64,000 nt of DNA from Limnohabitans sp. TEGF004 (GTDB lineage: Bacteria; Pseudomonadota; Gammaproteobacteria; Burkholderiales; Burkholderiaceae_C). Positions 20,471-31,245 of the stretch are shown piece after piece. The stretch is from the NCBI RefSeq assembly GCF_027924965.1, contig NZ_AP027056.1, positions 2,418,001-2,482,000 on the forward strand, read 5' to 3'. A program made the position numbers and the translations under genes. Below the pieces are notes generated by a model. That model was not told where the DNA came from and ran no database searches. It saw only the letters and a program-made list of their open reading frames with translations. How positions within the stretch are numbered: the stretch's first letter is position 1; each line of letters begins with the position of its first letter.

Positions 20471-20853
20471 TATTTTTTCCAGCCCAGAATCAGGTCGTAA
20501 AACACCCATTCGAGGGTCTTATCGGTCAACCACAAGAACAGCGCCATGATCACCACAAAGGCAAACACATACAGAGTCATTTGCGTGGACTCTTTACGAG
20601 TTGGCCACACGACCTTATTAACTTCGCGCCACGCGTCATTACCAAAAGCCACCAACTGGCGACCAGGCAAAGACAACAAGAAAACCACCACCGCAGCCAC
20701 CAAGCCACCGACCAATGTCAGCCATTGGACGATAGCACCTTGCGCAGGCAGCATGTAAAAACCTGCCAACGCAGCCACGACCAACCCCACCACCAAGACA
20801 AGTTTTGCTTTGTCGGCTGTCGTCGAGACGGTTTCAATATTTGCTGCAGACAT
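20470..20853 (-). CDS. secE: preprotein translocase subunit SecE
   Basis: SecE is the small clamp of the SecYEG channel. The 127-residue protein has three predicted membrane helices (near residues 17-35, 42-60 and 94-115) and the conserved amphipathic segment [15 protein letters not shown] before the last one. The three-helix form is typical of proteobacteria. The start at 20853 (MSAANIETV) fits the family; a longer in-frame extension to 20934 runs into the hairpin region and is unlikely. Confidence 0.96.
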   Translation of the reverse strand: MSAANIETVSTTADKAKLVLVVGLVVAALAGFYMLPAQGAIVQWLTLVGGLVAAVVVFLLSLPGRQLVAFGNDAWREVNKVVWPTRKESTQMTLYVFAFVVIMALFLWLTDKTLEWVFYDLILGWKK

Positions 20854-20901
20854 GAATGAGGGTTTTCCTGTACCGTTTTTTATGCGTTGATTAAGACACC
20901 G

Positions 20902-20924
20902 AAGCCCGCCATCTTGGCGGGCTT
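20902..20924 (-). promoter_or_regulatory. hairpin between tRNA-Trp and secE
   Basis: AAGCCCGCC and GGCGGGCTT pair perfectly over 9 bases with a 5-base loop, about 29 bases past the CCA end of tRNA-Trp. It lacks a T-run. It may protect or help process the tRNA 3' end, or act as a partial terminator between the tRNA-tuf transcript and the secE-nusG transcript. Confidence 0.5.
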
Positions 20925-20952
20925 GGTAAACCACAGAGCTTTAAAACTTTAG

Positions 20953-21026
20953 TGGCAGGGGCGGAGGGAATCGAACCCCCATCGACGGTTTTGGAAACCG
21001 CAACTTTACCACTAAGCTACGCCCCT
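20953..21026 (-). tRNA. tRNA-Trp (CCA)
   Basis: The 74-base cloverleaf has acceptor AGGGGCG/CGCCCCT fully paired, anticodon CCA in loop TTCCAAA, T-loop TTCGATT and an encoded CCA end with discriminator G, all as expected for bacterial tRNA-Trp. It sits between tuf and secE, the usual place in beta- and gammaproteobacteria. Confidence 0.98.
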
Positions 21027-21050
21027 AAATCTAGCGCTTAAATTTGTGAA

Positions 21051-22241
<1,191 letters not shown>

Positions 22242-22278
22242 CTTTCGACTCCAAAAAATAGGTCAATCACAAAAATTC

Positions 22279-22354
<76 letters not shown>

Positions 22355-22392
22355 AATCATTGATCGCCAATCAATCCATCGAAAACCACAGG

Positions 22393-22466
22393 TGGAGCGG
22401 GAGACGGGAATCGAACCCGCGTCATTAGCTTGGAAGGCTAGGGTTCTACCATTGAACTACTCCCGC
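22393..22466 (-). tRNA. tRNA-Gly (TCC)
   Basis: The 74-base cloverleaf has acceptor GCGGGAG paired with CTCCCGC, anticodon TCC in loop CTTCCAA, T-loop TTCGATT, and an encoded CCA end. It lies between tRNA-Tyr and tRNA-Thr, as in the E. coli tyrU-glyT-thrT-tufB cluster. Confidence 0.98.
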
Positions 22467-22529
22467 ATCAGATCAGAAAAGATCGTCACAGTTGCAGGCC
22501 TACCGGCACTTCTACTTGTTGGTTTTCGC

Positions 22530-22615
22530 TGGTGGAGGGGACTGGATTCGAACCAGTGTAGGCGTAAGCCAACAGATTTACAGTCTGCCCCCTTTAGCCA
22601 CTCGGGCACCCCTCC
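22530..22615 (-). tRNA. tRNA-Tyr (GTA)
   Basis: The 86-base class II tRNA has a long variable arm, acceptor GGAGGGG/CCCCTCC, anticodon GTA in loop CTGTAAA, and an encoded CCA end. It is the first gene of the tRNA-tuf transcript; a -10-like hexamer lies 13-18 bases upstream. Confidence 0.98.
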
Positions 22616-22627
22616 GGCGAATCGCGA

Positions 22628-22633
22628 ACTATA
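22628..22633 (-). promoter_or_regulatory. candidate -10 element of the tRNA-Tyr/tuf transcript
   Basis: TATAGT on the minus strand is followed by a GC-rich discriminator (TCGCG), and the first tRNA begins 13 bases downstream of it. This is typical of stringently controlled stable-RNA promoters. No good -35 box was found at 16-18 bases, so the call rests mainly on position. Confidence 0.4.
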
Positions 22634-22675
22634 GCAGAGTTTTAGGGTATTCGCGAGTCTTCGGACCCAAATGAC

Positions 22676-23476
22676 TCACAAATTCCATTCCAAGCTCAGG
22701 TTTTTCTGCGCCAACCAAATCTTGGCTTGCGAAAAATGACCGCAACCGATGAAGGGCCGTGGCGGGCGCAAGGCCGACAACGGCGAGGGATGGTTAGCCT
22801 TGAGCACCAAAGCCTCGCGTTTGAGAGGTGCGCCATCACGCAAACCCAGAAAACCTGTCGACTGGGCACAGGTTTCGCGCTCAATCAATTCAGCCTTGGC
22901 TTGGGCGTGACCACCCCAGAGCATGTACACGCACGCAGGCGCGGTGCACGCCACCTCGGTCAACAAGGCATCCGTCAACTGCTCCCACCCGCGCTTGGCA
23001 TGACTGGCGGGCTGGCCATCTTCCACCGTCAAACTGGTGTTGAGTAGCAAAACCCCACGCTTGGCCCAGGCCTCTAAAGAGCCACTGGTTGGCGCGGGTT
23101 GACTCAAGTCACGTTGAAGCTCTTTGAAAATGTTTCGTAACGAGGGCGGAATCTTGACGCCAGGCGCCACTGAAAAAGACAAACCTTGCGCTTGGTGCGG
23201 CCCGTGATAAGGGTCCTGCCCCAAGATGACCACTTTCACCTGGGACAAAGGCGTCAGCTGCAACGCCCACAAAGGATGCTTGGGATACACCACCGCGCCA
23301 GCATCTAAGCGCGATTGCACAAAACTTGCCAATGACATGCCTTGTGCGCTGCGCCAAAACGCATCGAGCACAGGCTGCCAATCAGACTGGACAGCCCAAT
23401 CAGCTGGCGACCAACGGGTCAAATGCGGCGCACCAACCTCTGCCGGCAACGTTTCGCCAAACAAGTCACCCATCAT
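22676..23476 (-). CDS. ung: uracil-DNA glycosylase, family 1
   Basis: Ung removes uracil from DNA as the first step of base-excision repair. The water-activating motif GQDPYHG has its aspartate at D88, and the C-terminal HPSPLSA loop carries the catalytic histidine. At 266 residues it is slightly longer than E. coli Ung because of an N-terminal extension, also common in Burkholderiales. The start may be the first or second of two adjacent ATG codons. It is 6 bases downstream of trpC and so may be co-transcribed with the tryptophan genes. Confidence 0.96.
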   Translation of the reverse strand: MMGDLFGETLPAEVGAPHLTRWSPADWAVQSDWQPVLDAFWRSAQGMSLASFVQSRLDAGAVVYPKHPLWALQLTPLSQVKVVILGQDPYHGPHQAQGLSFSVAPGVKIPPSLRNIFKELQRDLSQPAPTSGSLEAWAKRGVLLLNTSLTVEDGQPASHAKRGWEQLTDALLTEVACTAPACVYMLWGGHAQAKAELIERETCAQSTGFLGLRDGAPLKREALVLKANHPSPLSALRPPRPFIGCGHFSQAKIWLAQKNLSLEWNL

Positions 23477-23482
23477 GCGCAG

Positions 23483-24274
23483 TTAAGCAGCAAACAATTC
23501 GGCCAAAGCTTTACCGGGGTCAGCGGCACGCATGAACGCCTCGCCGACCAAGAAAGCATGCACATTCGCATCGCGCATTTTTTGCACATCGCTGCGCTGC
23601 AAGATGCCACTCTCAGTGATCAGCAAACGGTCAGCCGGCACATCTTTGAGCATGCCAATCGTCGTGTCGAGCGACACCTCAAAGGTGCGCAAGTTGCGGT
23701 TGTTGATGCCCACCAACGGCGTTTTGAGTTTGAGCGCGCGTTGCAACTCAGCCGCGTCATGCGCTTCCACCAACACAGCCATATCTAAGTTGCGCGCAAT
23801 GGCTTCCATCTCCGCCATTTGCGTATCGGTCAAGCAAGCAGCAATCAGCAAAATGCAGTCCGCGCCCATCACGCGCGCTTCGTACACCTGATACGGGTCA
23901 ACCATGAAGTCTTTGCGCAGCACAGGCAAGTCACATGATGCGCGGGCTTGCTTGAGGTAATCCACTTGGCCTTGGAAGAAGTCTTTGTCAGTCAACACAG
24001 ACAAACACGCTGCGCCATGTTCGGCATAGCTTTGGGCGATGTCGGCAGGAATGAAGTCCTCACGAATCACACCTTTGGATGGACTGGCTTTTTTGATCTC
24101 GGCAATCACCGCAGGCGAGCCCGCTGCAACCTTGGCGCGCAATGCGCCCACAAAGTCACGCGTGAGCACACGGCTTTCGGCATCAGCACGCATGGCCGCC
24201 AACGACTTACGTTGCAGTGCAGCTGCTACCTCTTGGTGTTTGACGGCAACGATTTGGTTCAGGATGTCTGACAT
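23483..24274 (-). CDS. trpC: indole-3-glycerol-phosphate synthase
   Basis: TrpC closes the indole ring in tryptophan synthesis, converting carboxyphenylaminodeoxyribulose phosphate to indole glycerol phosphate. The 263-residue TIM barrel has [13 protein letters not shown] near residue 59, [11 protein letters not shown] with its catalytic lysine, and [11 protein letters not shown]. It is a stand-alone TrpC, not fused to TrpF as in enterics. It lies 27 bases after trpD. Confidence 0.97.
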   Translation of the reverse strand: MSDILNQIVAVKHQEVAAALQRKSLAAMRADAESRVLTRDFVGALRAKVAAGSPAVIAEIKKASPSKGVIREDFIPADIAQSYAEHGAACLSVLTDKDFFQGQVDYLKQARASCDLPVLRKDFMVDPYQVYEARVMGADCILLIAACLTDTQMAEMEAIARNLDMAVLVEAHDAAELQRALKLKTPLVGINNRNLRTFEVSLDTTIGMLKDVPADRLLITESGILQRSDVQKMRDANVHAFLVGEAFMRAADPGKALAELFAA

Positions 24275-24301
24275 GGTTTCTTTCTAGCGCCAAGCGCTTA
24301 T

Positions 24302-25351
24302 TTATGCAGCAGTGAGCTGATGCGCCACGGTGACCAATTGATCCAGCTTGGCCTTGGCTGCGCCCGAAGCCAGCACTTGACGTGCAAGCGCAATGCCAGC
24401 TTCGATGCTGTCAGCCACATTGGCCGCATACAAAGCCGCGCCAGCATTGAGCACCACAATGTCGCGTGCAGGACCAGCTTGGTTGTCCAACACGCCCAGC
24501 AACATGGCACGCGATTGCTCTGGCGTTTCCACGCGCAAAGCGCGGTTGCTGCTCATGGCAAAGCCAAAGTCTTCGGGGTGAATTTCATACTCGCGCACTT
24601 GGCCGTCTTTGAGCTCACCCACCAAGGTGGCCGCACCCAAGGACACCTCGTCCAAACCATCTCGGCCGTACACCACCAACGCGTGTTCGGCACCCAAGCG
24701 CTCTAAAGCGCGCACTTGGATACCCACCAAGTCGGGGTGAAACACACCCATCAAAATATTGGGAGCGCTGGCAGGATTGGTGAGTGGACCCAAGATGTTG
24801 AAGATGGTGCGCACGCCAAGCTCTTTGCGAACCGGAGCCACATTTTTCATCGCGGGATGATGGTTGGGCGCAAACATGAAGCCAATGCCCACATCGGCAA
24901 TGCACTTGGCAATTTGCGCAGGCGGCAAATTGATGTTGACGCCCAAGCTCTCCAACACATCGGCGCTGCCGCTTTTGCTGCTGACACTTCGGCCACCGTG
25001 TTTGCTGACTTTGCCCCCCGCAGCAGCGACGACAAACATCGAGCAAGTCGAAATATTGAACGTGTGCGAACCATCACCACCGGTACCCACGATGTCCACC
25101 ATGTGCGTGCGGTCGGGCACGTCCACCTTGGTAGAGAACTCGCGCATCACTTGGGCTGCAGCCGTGATTTCACCAATGGTTTCTTTCTTCACGCGCAAAG
25201 CAGCGATGAACGCCGACATCAACACCGGAGACATTTCGCCGGACATGATGAGGCGCATGATGTGCAGCATCTCGTCGTGAAAAATCTCACGATGCTCGAT
25301 GACGCGCTGTAACGCTTCTTGGGGCGTGATTGCATGGATAGTGGTTGTCAT
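24302..25351 (-). CDS. trpD: anthranilate phosphoribosyltransferase
   Basis: TrpD joins anthranilate to phosphoribosyl pyrophosphate in the second step of tryptophan synthesis. The 349-residue protein has the glycine-rich PRPP loop [15 protein letters not shown] and the KHGGRS segment, with the family's normal length. It lies 9 bases after trpG and is separate from it, unlike the fused enteric TrpGD. Confidence 0.97.
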   Translation of the reverse strand: MTTTIHAITPQEALQRVIEHREIFHDEMLHIMRLIMSGEMSPVLMSAFIAALRVKKETIGEITAAAQVMREFSTKVDVPDRTHMVDIVGTGGDGSHTFNISTCSMFVVAAAGGKVSKHGGRSVSSKSGSADVLESLGVNINLPPAQIAKCIADVGIGFMFAPNHHPAMKNVAPVRKELGVRTIFNILGPLTNPASAPNILMGVFHPDLVGIQVRALERLGAEHALVVYGRDGLDEVSLGAATLVGELKDGQVREYEIHPEDFGFAMSSNRALRVETPEQSRAMLLGVLDNQAGPARDIVVLNAGAALYAANVADSIEAGIALARQVLASGAAKAKLDQLVTVAHQLTAA

Positions 25352-25360
25352 CGCCAGCCT

Positions 25361-25930
25361 TTACAGAAAGTTTTTCAGCATGGCGTGACCATGCTCAGTG
25401 AGGATGGATTCGGGGTGGAACTGCACGCCCTGAATGTCTAGCTCGGTGTGTCGCACGCCCATGATTTCGCCGTCATCCGTCCACGCCGTGACCTTGAGGC
25501 ACGAGGGGCAAGACGCACGCTCAATCGCCAGCGAGTGGTAACGGTTGACCGTGAACTTCTCGGGCAGCCCAGCAAAGACACCCTCTTGCGTGGTGGTGAT
25601 GACACTGGTTTTGCCGTGCATCAACTCTTGCGCACGAATGATGTTGCCGCCAAACGCAGCGCCAATGCTTTGGTGGCCCAAACACACACCCAAGATAGGC
25701 AGCTTGCCCGCAAAGTGTTGAATGGCCGCCACCGAGATACCCGCCTCAGCTGGCGAGCAAGGGCCAGGCGAAATCACCAAACGGTCCGGCTTGCGTGCCG
25801 CAATACCCTCCAATGTGATCTCGTCGTTGCGAAACACCTCGACCTCAGCACCCAACTCTCCAAAGTATTGAACGATGTTGAAGGTGAAGCTGTCGTAGTT
25901 GTCGACCATGAGGAGTTTGAGTTTTTTCAT
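25361..25930 (-). CDS. trpG: anthranilate/aminodeoxychorismate synthase component II (glutamine amidotransferase)
   Basis: TrpG hydrolyses glutamine to supply ammonia to TrpE. The class I amidotransferase triad is visible as C83 ([10 protein letters not shown]), H172 and E174 (FHPESIL), in a protein of 189 residues. The ATG overlaps the trpE stop by 4 bases, ensuring balanced synthesis. Subunits of this type often also serve PabB in folate synthesis. Confidence 0.96.
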   Translation of the reverse strand: MKKLKLLMVDNYDSFTFNIVQYFGELGAEVEVFRNDEITLEGIAARKPDRLVISPGPCSPAEAGISVAAIQHFAGKLPILGVCLGHQSIGAAFGGNIIRAQELMHGKTSVITTTQEGVFAGLPEKFTVNRYHSLAIERASCPSCLKVTAWTDDGEIMGVRHTELDIQGVQFHPESILTEHGHAMLKNFL

Positions 25931-27438
25931 TCCAAACCCTCCTCAACCAATTCGCTGGCACGCAACAGGGCGCGCGCTTTGTGTTCTGTTTCTCTCCACT
26001 CCAACTCGGGCACCGAGTCAGCCACCACACCGGCGGCGGCTTGCACATAGAGCGTGTCGTTTTTGATGATGCCCGTGCGAATGGCAATCGCCACATCCAT
26101 GTCGCCGGCAAAACTCAAGTAGCCACACGCACCGCCGTACAAACCGCGCTTGGTGGGTTCGAGCTGGTCAATCAATTCCATCGCATGCACCTTAGGCGCA
26201 CCCGTCAGCGTGCCCGCAGGGAACGTGGCTTTGAGCACATCCATGCTGGTGAGCGGCTGACCGTCGGGGCCGTCAAGCAACAAACCTTCCACGTTGCTCA
26301 CGATGTGCATCACATGGCTGTAACGCTCCACCACAAAAGCCTCTGTCACTTTGACGCTGCCTGTTTTGGCAATGCGACCAATGTCGTTGCGAGCAAGGTC
26401 AATCAACATCACATGCTCGGCGCGTTCTTTGGGATCGTTGATGAGCTCGACCTCTGCCGCCTTGTCTGCCTCAGGCGTTGCACCGCGTGGACGCGTACCA
26501 GCCAAGGGACGGATGGTGACTTTTTGCCCTTCGGGTGTGGACTCTTGACGCACCAAAATCTCAGGCGATGCGCCCACCACATGGGCATCGCCGAGGTTGT
26601 AGTAATACATGTACGGGCTGGGGTTCAACGAACGCAGCGCACGATACAAGGACAGCGGACTGGCCGTGAACTTTTTGTGAATGCGTTGACCCACCTGCAC
26701 TTGCATGAAGTCGCCGGCCGCAATCAAGTCTTTGGCGCGCAGCACGGCGGCCAAGTAATCGTCTTTCGCAAAGCTGCGTTCAGCGGGATGACTGGTACAA
26801 GGCGCAATCGATGGCGCTTGCGCAGAGGCTTTCAAACGAAGCTTCAATTCAGCCAGACGCGCCTGCGCTTGTGGGTAGGCATCGGGCTGTGCGGGGTCTG
26901 CGTAAACGATGAGCGAGAGCTTGCCCGAGAGGTTGTCAATCACCGCCAACTCTTCGGTTTGCAGCAGCAAGATGTCGGGCATGCCGAGGTCATCGGGTGG
27001 GCATGAATGAGCCAACTTCTTTTCGATGTGGCGCACTGTGTCGTAGCCAAAGTAGCCCGCCAAGCCACCGCAGAAACGTGGCAAACCTTGACGCAATGCC
27101 ACTTTGAAACGCTTTTGGTAATCGGCCACGAAGTCGAGCGGGTTGCCTGCATGGGTTTCAACCACCACACCATCGGTCACCACTTCGGTCTTGGCCGCTT
27201 CGCCAAAACCGCTGGCACGCAGCAGCGTGCGGGCGGGCAAACCAATGAAGCTATAGCGCCCAAAGCGCTCGCCACCCACCACAGACTCGAGCAAGAAGCT
27301 GCGCTCGCCGTTGTTTTGCACATGGGCCAGCTTGAGGTACAGCGAGAGCGGGGTTTCTAAGTCGGCAAAGGCCTCGGCCACCAACGGGATGCGGTTGTAG
27401 CCCTCTTGGGCCAATTGTTTGAATTCGATTTCAGTCAT
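25927..27438 (-). CDS. trpE: anthranilate synthase component I
   Basis: TrpE converts chorismate to anthranilate using ammonia from TrpG. The 503-residue protein has the feedback-inhibitor motif LLES near residue 50, indicating control by tryptophan, and the C-terminal chorismate-binding region with PLAGTRPRG and [11 protein letters not shown]. It is the first gene of trpEGDC. No tryptophan-rich leader peptide was found in the 217 bases upstream, so classical attenuation is unlikely. A short hairpin sits just upstream of the GGAGG ribosome site. Confidence 0.97.
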   Translation of the reverse strand: MTEIEFKQLAQEGYNRIPLVAEAFADLETPLSLYLKLAHVQNNGERSFLLESVVGGERFGRYSFIGLPARTLLRASGFGEAAKTEVVTDGVVVETHAGNPLDFVADYQKRFKVALRQGLPRFCGGLAGYFGYDTVRHIEKKLAHSCPPDDLGMPDILLLQTEELAVIDNLSGKLSLIVYADPAQPDAYPQAQARLAELKLRLKASAQAPSIAPCTSHPAERSFAKDDYLAAVLRAKDLIAAGDFMQVQVGQRIHKKFTASPLSLYRALRSLNPSPYMYYYNLGDAHVVGASPEILVRQESTPEGQKVTIRPLAGTRPRGATPEADKAAEVELINDPKERAEHVMLIDLARNDIGRIAKTGSVKVTEAFVVERYSHVMHIVSNVEGLLLDGPDGQPLTSMDVLKATFPAGTLTGAPKVHAMELIDQLEPTKRGLYGGACGYLSFAGDMDVAIAIRTGIIKNDTLYVQAAAGVVADSVPELEWRETEHKARALLRASELVEEGLE

Positions 27439-27457
27439 TGTGAGCCTCCACAGCTCG

Positions 27458-27475
27458 GCCCCATCGCACTGGGGC
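27458..27475 (-). promoter_or_regulatory. hairpin upstream of the trpE ribosome-binding site
   Basis: GCCCCA and TGGGGC pair over 6 bases with a 6-base loop, ending about 20 bases before the trpE ATG. The rest of the 27439-27655 spacer shows no leader peptide, tRNA or clear operator. A role in trpE translation control is only a possibility. Confidence 0.3.
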
Positions 27476-27655
27476 GTTCATTCGGACAAGTGCTGAGCAG
27501 CTAGCGTGTGCTTCAGCGCGGGCACGGCATCAGTGAACCTGAGCGTGCTTTTAAACAAGCGCAGACAACGGCGTACGCCAGGGCCAAGCTCCCCGGTCGT
27601 GACAACCTGTGACTGTGTTGCGATGAATGAACATGTGATGCAGTTTAGCAAAGGC

Positions 27656-28369
27656 TCAGGCCTTGCAAGCCAATGCCTGCGCAATATGCGTCAGGGTATC
27701 TACGTGGGCATCCGCATCCACACCATCCACGGGCTCGCCGTGGTTGTAGCCATAACGCACCAGCACCACGGGGCAGCCTGCGGCACGGGCGGCTTGGGCG
27801 TCGTTGCTGGAGTCACCCACCATCAATGCTTGGGTGGGTTTAACGCCTAAGGCTTCACAGGTTTTGAGCAGCGGCAACGGGTCTGGCTTTTTACGTTCAA
27901 AGCTGTCGCCGCCAAACACATGTGCGAAAAACGAATCCAGCCCTTTGGCTTGCAGTAAAGGTTTGGCAAACGACAAGGGCTTGTTGGTCAAACAAGCTAG
28001 CTGCAAACCCGCATCGCGCAACTGTTGCAAACCTTCCGCCACACCCGGATACACCGCGGCAAATTCGCCATTGATGGCGAGGTAGTGATGCTGGTAACGC
28101 TGCCAAGCAGGCTCATACAAATTCTCGGCACTGCGCGCATCGCACACGTTGGCGAGACCTTTGACTTCTGGCAAAGCCAACTGATGTGCCAGCACCGAGC
28201 GAATCAAATGCTCAGAACCTTTGCCCACCGTGCGCTCAACCAAGGCACGCGTCACGGGCGGCAAATCTAAATCGGTCAACGAACGATTGAGGGCAATTTC
28301 AAAATCACCCAAGGTGTCGACCATGGTGCCATCGAGGTCAACGATGGCGGCTTGTAGCGAACGAAGCAT
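27656..28369 (-). CDS. gph: phosphoglycolate phosphatase (HAD superfamily)
   Basis: Gph dephosphorylates 2-phosphoglycolate formed in DNA repair or by oxygenase activity. The HAD motif I is DLDGTMVD with D11 and D13; motif II (CLTNKP) and motif IV (MVGDSSNDAQAA) are present. At 237 residues it fits the family. It overlaps rpe by one base and lies upstream of trpE, the common rpe-gph-trpEGDC order of betaproteobacteria. Other small phosphoesters are possible substrates for the family. Confidence 0.92.
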   Translation of the reverse strand: MLRSLQAAIVDLDGTMVDTLGDFEIALNRSLTDLDLPPVTRALVERTVGKGSEHLIRSVLAHQLALPEVKGLANVCDARSAENLYEPAWQRYQHHYLAINGEFAAVYPGVAEGLQQLRDAGLQLACLTNKPLSFAKPLLQAKGLDSFFAHVFGGDSFERKKPDPLPLLKTCEALGVKPTQALMVGDSSNDAQAARAAGCPVVLVRYGYNHGEPVDGVDADAHVDTLTHIAQALACKA

Positions 28370-29058
28370 CAGGCCAAAGCCACACGCATTTGGTCAATCA
28401 CCGCTTTGTAGTCAGGCTTGCCAAAAATCGCGCTACCCGCCACAAAGGTGTCGGCGCCTGCATCGGCCACTTGGCGAATGTTGTCGGGCTTGATGCCGCC
28501 GTCGACTTCAAGGCGAATGTCTTTGCCGCTGCGTTCAATCCATTTACGCGCCAGCTCTACTTTGCGCAAGGCTGAATCGATGAAGCTTTGGCCGCCAAAG
28601 CCAGGGTTCACGCTCATGATGAGGATCAGGTCAATCTCGTCAATCGTCCACTCCAACACGTCCAACGGCTCAGCAGGGTTGAACACCAGCCCCGCTTTCA
28701 CGCCCTTGCTCTTGATGGCTTGGATGCTACGGTGCACATGGGCGCTCGCATCTGGATGGAAGCTGATGTAGTCAGCACCGGCTTCGGCAAACGAAGCGGC
28801 CAAAGCATCCACAGGCGAAATCATCAAATGCACGTCGATGGGCACAGCCAAGCCAGCAGGCGTTTTGGCGTGTGGCTTCAAGGCTTGGCAAATCATGGGG
28901 CCGAACGTGAGGTTGGGCACATAGTGGTTGTCCATCACGTCAAAGTGAATCCAATCAGCGCCCGCGGCGATGACGTTTTTCACCTCATCGCCCAAACGGG
29001 CGAAATCGGCAGACAAGATGGAGGGGGCGATGTTGAATTTTGGGCGTGTGCTGGTCAT
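28369..29058 (-). CDS. rpe: ribulose-phosphate 3-epimerase
   Basis: Rpe interconverts ribulose 5-phosphate and xylulose 5-phosphate in the pentose phosphate pathway. The 229-residue TIM barrel has [17 protein letters not shown] near residue 38, metal-binding histidines and aspartates, and the phosphate-binding EVDGGIK and GSAIFG loops. It diverges from apaG with a 29-base gap. Confidence 0.97.
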   Translation of the reverse strand: MTSTRPKFNIAPSILSADFARLGDEVKNVIAAGADWIHFDVMDNHYVPNLTFGPMICQALKPHAKTPAGLAVPIDVHLMISPVDALAASFAEAGADYISFHPDASAHVHRSIQAIKSKGVKAGLVFNPAEPLDVLEWTIDEIDLILIMSVNPGFGGQSFIDSALRKVELARKWIERSGKDIRLEVDGGIKPDNIRQVADAGADTFVAGSAIFGKPDYKAVIDQMRVALA

Positions 29059-29087
29059 GGGGTGATTATTTCATCCAAAATCACCCC

Positions 29088-29480
29088 ATGCTGCGTTACA
29101 AATTCCAAGTCGAAGTCCACCCCCAATACATGCCTGAGCAGTCAGACCCAGACGGCGGTTTGTACATGTTTGCCTACACGATCACCATCACCAATGTGGG
29201 CAATGTGGCGGCGCAGCTCATCTCGCGCACTTGGAATGTGAACGATGCCAACGGCACGCACGAAAAAATCAAAGGCTTAGGCGTGGTAGGTCACCAACCC
29301 TTGCTGCAGCCCGGCGAACAGTTTGAATACACCAGCGGCACACGCCTGCGCACGCCCACGGGCACCATGCATGGCAGCTACTTTTGCGTGGCGGAAGATG
29401 GTGAGAAGTTTGATGTCGACATCCCCATGTTTGTGCTCGATGCGCTCAGCGACGAGCCCGGCAAGCGCAACATGCACTGA
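29088..29480 (+). CDS. apaG: ApaG domain protein
   Basis: ApaG is a small beta-sandwich protein conserved in proteobacteria; its exact role is unclear, though it is linked to metal or nucleotide binding and protein-protein contacts. The 130-residue product starts MLRYKFQVEV and has the family's ITITNVG, GVVGHQP and PTGTMHGSY motifs. A longer reading from 29040 using TTG would run back across the rpe start, so the ATG at 29088 was chosen. Confidence 0.93.
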   Translation: MLRYKFQVEVHPQYMPEQSDPDGGLYMFAYTITITNVGNVAAQLISRTWNVNDANGTHEKIKGLGVVGHQPLLQPGEQFEYTSGTRLRTPTGTMHGSYFCVAEDGEKFDVDIPMFVLDALSDEPGKRNMH

Positions 29481-29501
29481 GCTCCTAGCGACTGAAACCA
29501 C

Positions 29502-30491
29502 ATGGGCGAATTTGACCTGATCGAGCGCTACTTCAAGCGCCCCACACACAAAGCCGCACTGGGCGTGGGTGACGATTGCGCTTTGTTGCGCCCCTCTGAA
29601 GGCATGCAACTGGCCGTGTCCAGCGACATGTTGGTAGAGGGTCGCCACTTCTTAAGCACGGTCGACCCAACCCGCTTGGGTCACAAAGCCTTGGCAGTGA
29701 ACCTGAGCGATTTGGCCGCTGTGGGCGCAGAGCCCTTGGGCTTCACGCTGGCCCTGTCTTTGCCCCGCGTGGACGAAACTTGGCTGGCCGGTTTTTCAAT
29801 GGGCTTATTGCGCTTGGCCGACGCACACGGCTGCGAGCTGGTGGGCGGCGACACCACGCAAGGCCCGCTAAACATTTGCATCACGGTGTTTGGCGAAGTG
29901 CCCCCCGGCGACGCGCTGCTGCGCCAAAACGCACAAGTGGGCGACGACATTTACATCAGCGGCACCGTGGGCGACGCCCGCTTGGCACTCGAAGTGTTTC
30001 GCGGCACGCACACGCTTTCGGGCGAAGCCTTTGAGCAAGCCCGATTGCGCATGGAACAACCCACACCACGCGTAGCACTAGGCACTGCACTTCGCGCCGT
30101 GGCCAATGCAGCCATTGATGTGAGCGATGGTTTGTTGGGCGACCTAGGTCACATCCTCAAACGCTCAGGCGTGGGCGCACAAATTGACACCAGATGGCTG
30201 CAAACCGCTGGCCACTTTGGCGAAGCACGCTTAGCCGCAGGTATCTCCACCGTCATGGCTGACTTGCCTTGGAACAAACGCCTAGAGTTCGCGCTCTCGG
30301 GTGGTGACGATTACGAACTGTGCTTCACCGCACCCGTGAACCAACGCGAACTGGTGCACGCTGCTGCGTGGGAAACCAACACACCTGTCACACGCATTGG
30401 TCGCATCATGCAAGAGCAAGGCTTGGTGGTACTGGACCCGCAAGGTCAGCCCATTGCCAAACGCTTTGCGTCGTTTGATCACTTTGCTTAA
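29502..30491 (+). CDS. thiL: thiamine-monophosphate kinase
   Basis: ThiL phosphorylates thiamine phosphate to the active cofactor thiamine diphosphate. The 329-residue protein starts MGEFDLIERYF, with the metal- and ATP-binding GVGDDCALL, SDMLVEGRHF and VGGDTT motifs and the C-terminal SGGDDYELCF. It follows apaG by 21 bases and converges on the tautomerase gene with a 4-base overlap. Confidence 0.96.
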   Translation: MGEFDLIERYFKRPTHKAALGVGDDCALLRPSEGMQLAVSSDMLVEGRHFLSTVDPTRLGHKALAVNLSDLAAVGAEPLGFTLALSLPRVDETWLAGFSMGLLRLADAHGCELVGGDTTQGPLNICITVFGEVPPGDALLRQNAQVGDDIYISGTVGDARLALEVFRGTHTLSGEAFEQARLRMEQPTPRVALGTALRAVANAAIDVSDGLLGDLGHILKRSGVGAQIDTRWLQTAGHFGEARLAAGISTVMADLPWNKRLEFALSGGDDYELCFTAPVNQRELVHAAAWETNTPVTRIGRIMQEQGLVVLDPQGQPIAKRFASFDHFA

Positions 30492-30889
30492 AGCGTCTGT
30501 GCCATCTCGCGGCGTTGTTGCTGCGTGTAACCACCATAGCCCCAATCCGTAGCCGCCAGTTCTTGCACACTGATGTAGCTGGTGGCATGCAACTGCTGGC
30601 CCTGCGCCAAATGCAGCGGCAACAAAGCAAACGCCGCTGCAACGAACGCGGCTTTCTCGGCGGTTGAGTTCGTGCCGTGCGTGATGCGAATGTCTAGCTG
30701 CATCAGAACTTGAGCAGACACTTCACCGCCCACCCACCAATCATTTGCGGAGATACGCTCAAAGACCACGGAGGTCACATCCGAGCGTTTGTGCAGGACT
30801 TGCGTGCTGAGCTCGGTCAACGCTCGCGCTAGGGCATGGGCATCGGTGAGCTGCGCATGGGCGGATAGCTTGAGGGTCAGAATGGGCAT
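30488..30889 (-). CDS. tautomerase family protein (4-oxalocrotonate tautomerase-like)
   Basis: The 133-residue protein begins M-PILTLKLS, keeping the N-terminal proline that is the catalytic base of the tautomerase superfamily once the methionine is removed. At this length it resembles the larger, CHMI/MIF-sized members rather than the 62-residue 4-OT. The substrate is unknown. It follows a 77-residue gene by one base, and the pair diverges from a LysR-type regulator gene, which probably controls them. Confidence 0.82.
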   Translation of the reverse strand: MPILTLKLSAHAQLTDAHALARALTELSTQVLHKRSDVTSVVFERISANDWWVGGEVSAQVLMQLDIRITHGTNSTAEKAAFVAAAFALLPLHLAQGQQLHATSYISVQELAATDWGYGGYTQQQRREMAQTL

Positions 30890-30890
30890 C

Positions 30891-31124
30891 TCAAACCACC
30901 TTTGCCTTTGAACTGTCCGTGCACATGGATACGCGTGACTGATGGTGTCGAGCCAAACGACTCAAAAACAGTGACAAACTTCTTGTTGCTTTTGCACAGC
31001 TTGCATCCACATCCTCCCAAAAATTCGGAACAGCTTGGCGACGCAAGTGACGCGCCTGTTGCTTGGCCTGGGCAATCAAAGCGTCACGGTCGAGGGGCTC
31101 ATAGCCTGCTGGGGGATTACGCAT
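30891..31124 (-). CDS. small protein of unknown function upstream of the tautomerase
   Basis: A 77-residue basic protein without recognised domain. It is supported as a gene by its ATG with a good GGAGAG ribosome site, by the 1-base spacing to the downstream tautomerase, and by its place directly across the divergent promoter from the LysR gene. It has a charged helical N-terminal half (RDALIAQAKQQARHLRRQA) and no signal peptide or membrane segment. It could be a partner of the tautomerase, or simply its leader reading frame. Confidence 0.6.
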   Translation of the reverse strand: MRNPPAGYEPLDRDALIAQAKQQARHLRRQAVPNFWEDVDASCAKATRSLSLFLSRLARHHQSRVSMCTDSSKAKVV

Positions 31125-31175
31125 CTCAGCTCTCCAGTTGATGAATCGGTGAGATAACTTTAGGTTTTCACCTCC

Positions 31176-31200
31176 TTGCGCGAAACACCACCGAGCGCAA
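31176..31200. promoter_or_regulatory. inverted repeat TTGCGC-N13-GCGCAA
   Basis: Two perfect 6-base arms in the divergent region between the small-protein gene and the LysR gene. It lies 7 bases upstream of the T-N11-A box and may be the second contact site usual for LysR-type regulators. Confidence 0.4.
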
Positions 31201-31207
31201 ATTGGTG

Positions 31208-31222
31208 TTGCATAAACTGCAA
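31208..31222. promoter_or_regulatory. LysR-type box TTGCATAAACTGCAA
   Basis: The dyad TTGCA-N5-TGCAA contains the T-N11-A consensus of LysR-type binding sites. It ends 23 bases upstream of the LysR gene start and about 84 bases upstream of the divergent gene. The adjacent regulator probably binds here. Confidence 0.5.
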
Positions 31223-31245
31223 GGCCACTCCATTACCATGCACAC

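Noticed and set aside
25981-27006. Open frame of 341 codons opposite trpE
   Set aside because: It is a codon-bias shadow of trpE with a composition unlike a real protein.
27439-27655. Possible trp leader peptide or attenuator upstream of trpE
   Set aside because: No short frame with adjacent tryptophan codons and no terminator/antiterminator pair was found; only a small hairpin near the ribosome site is present.
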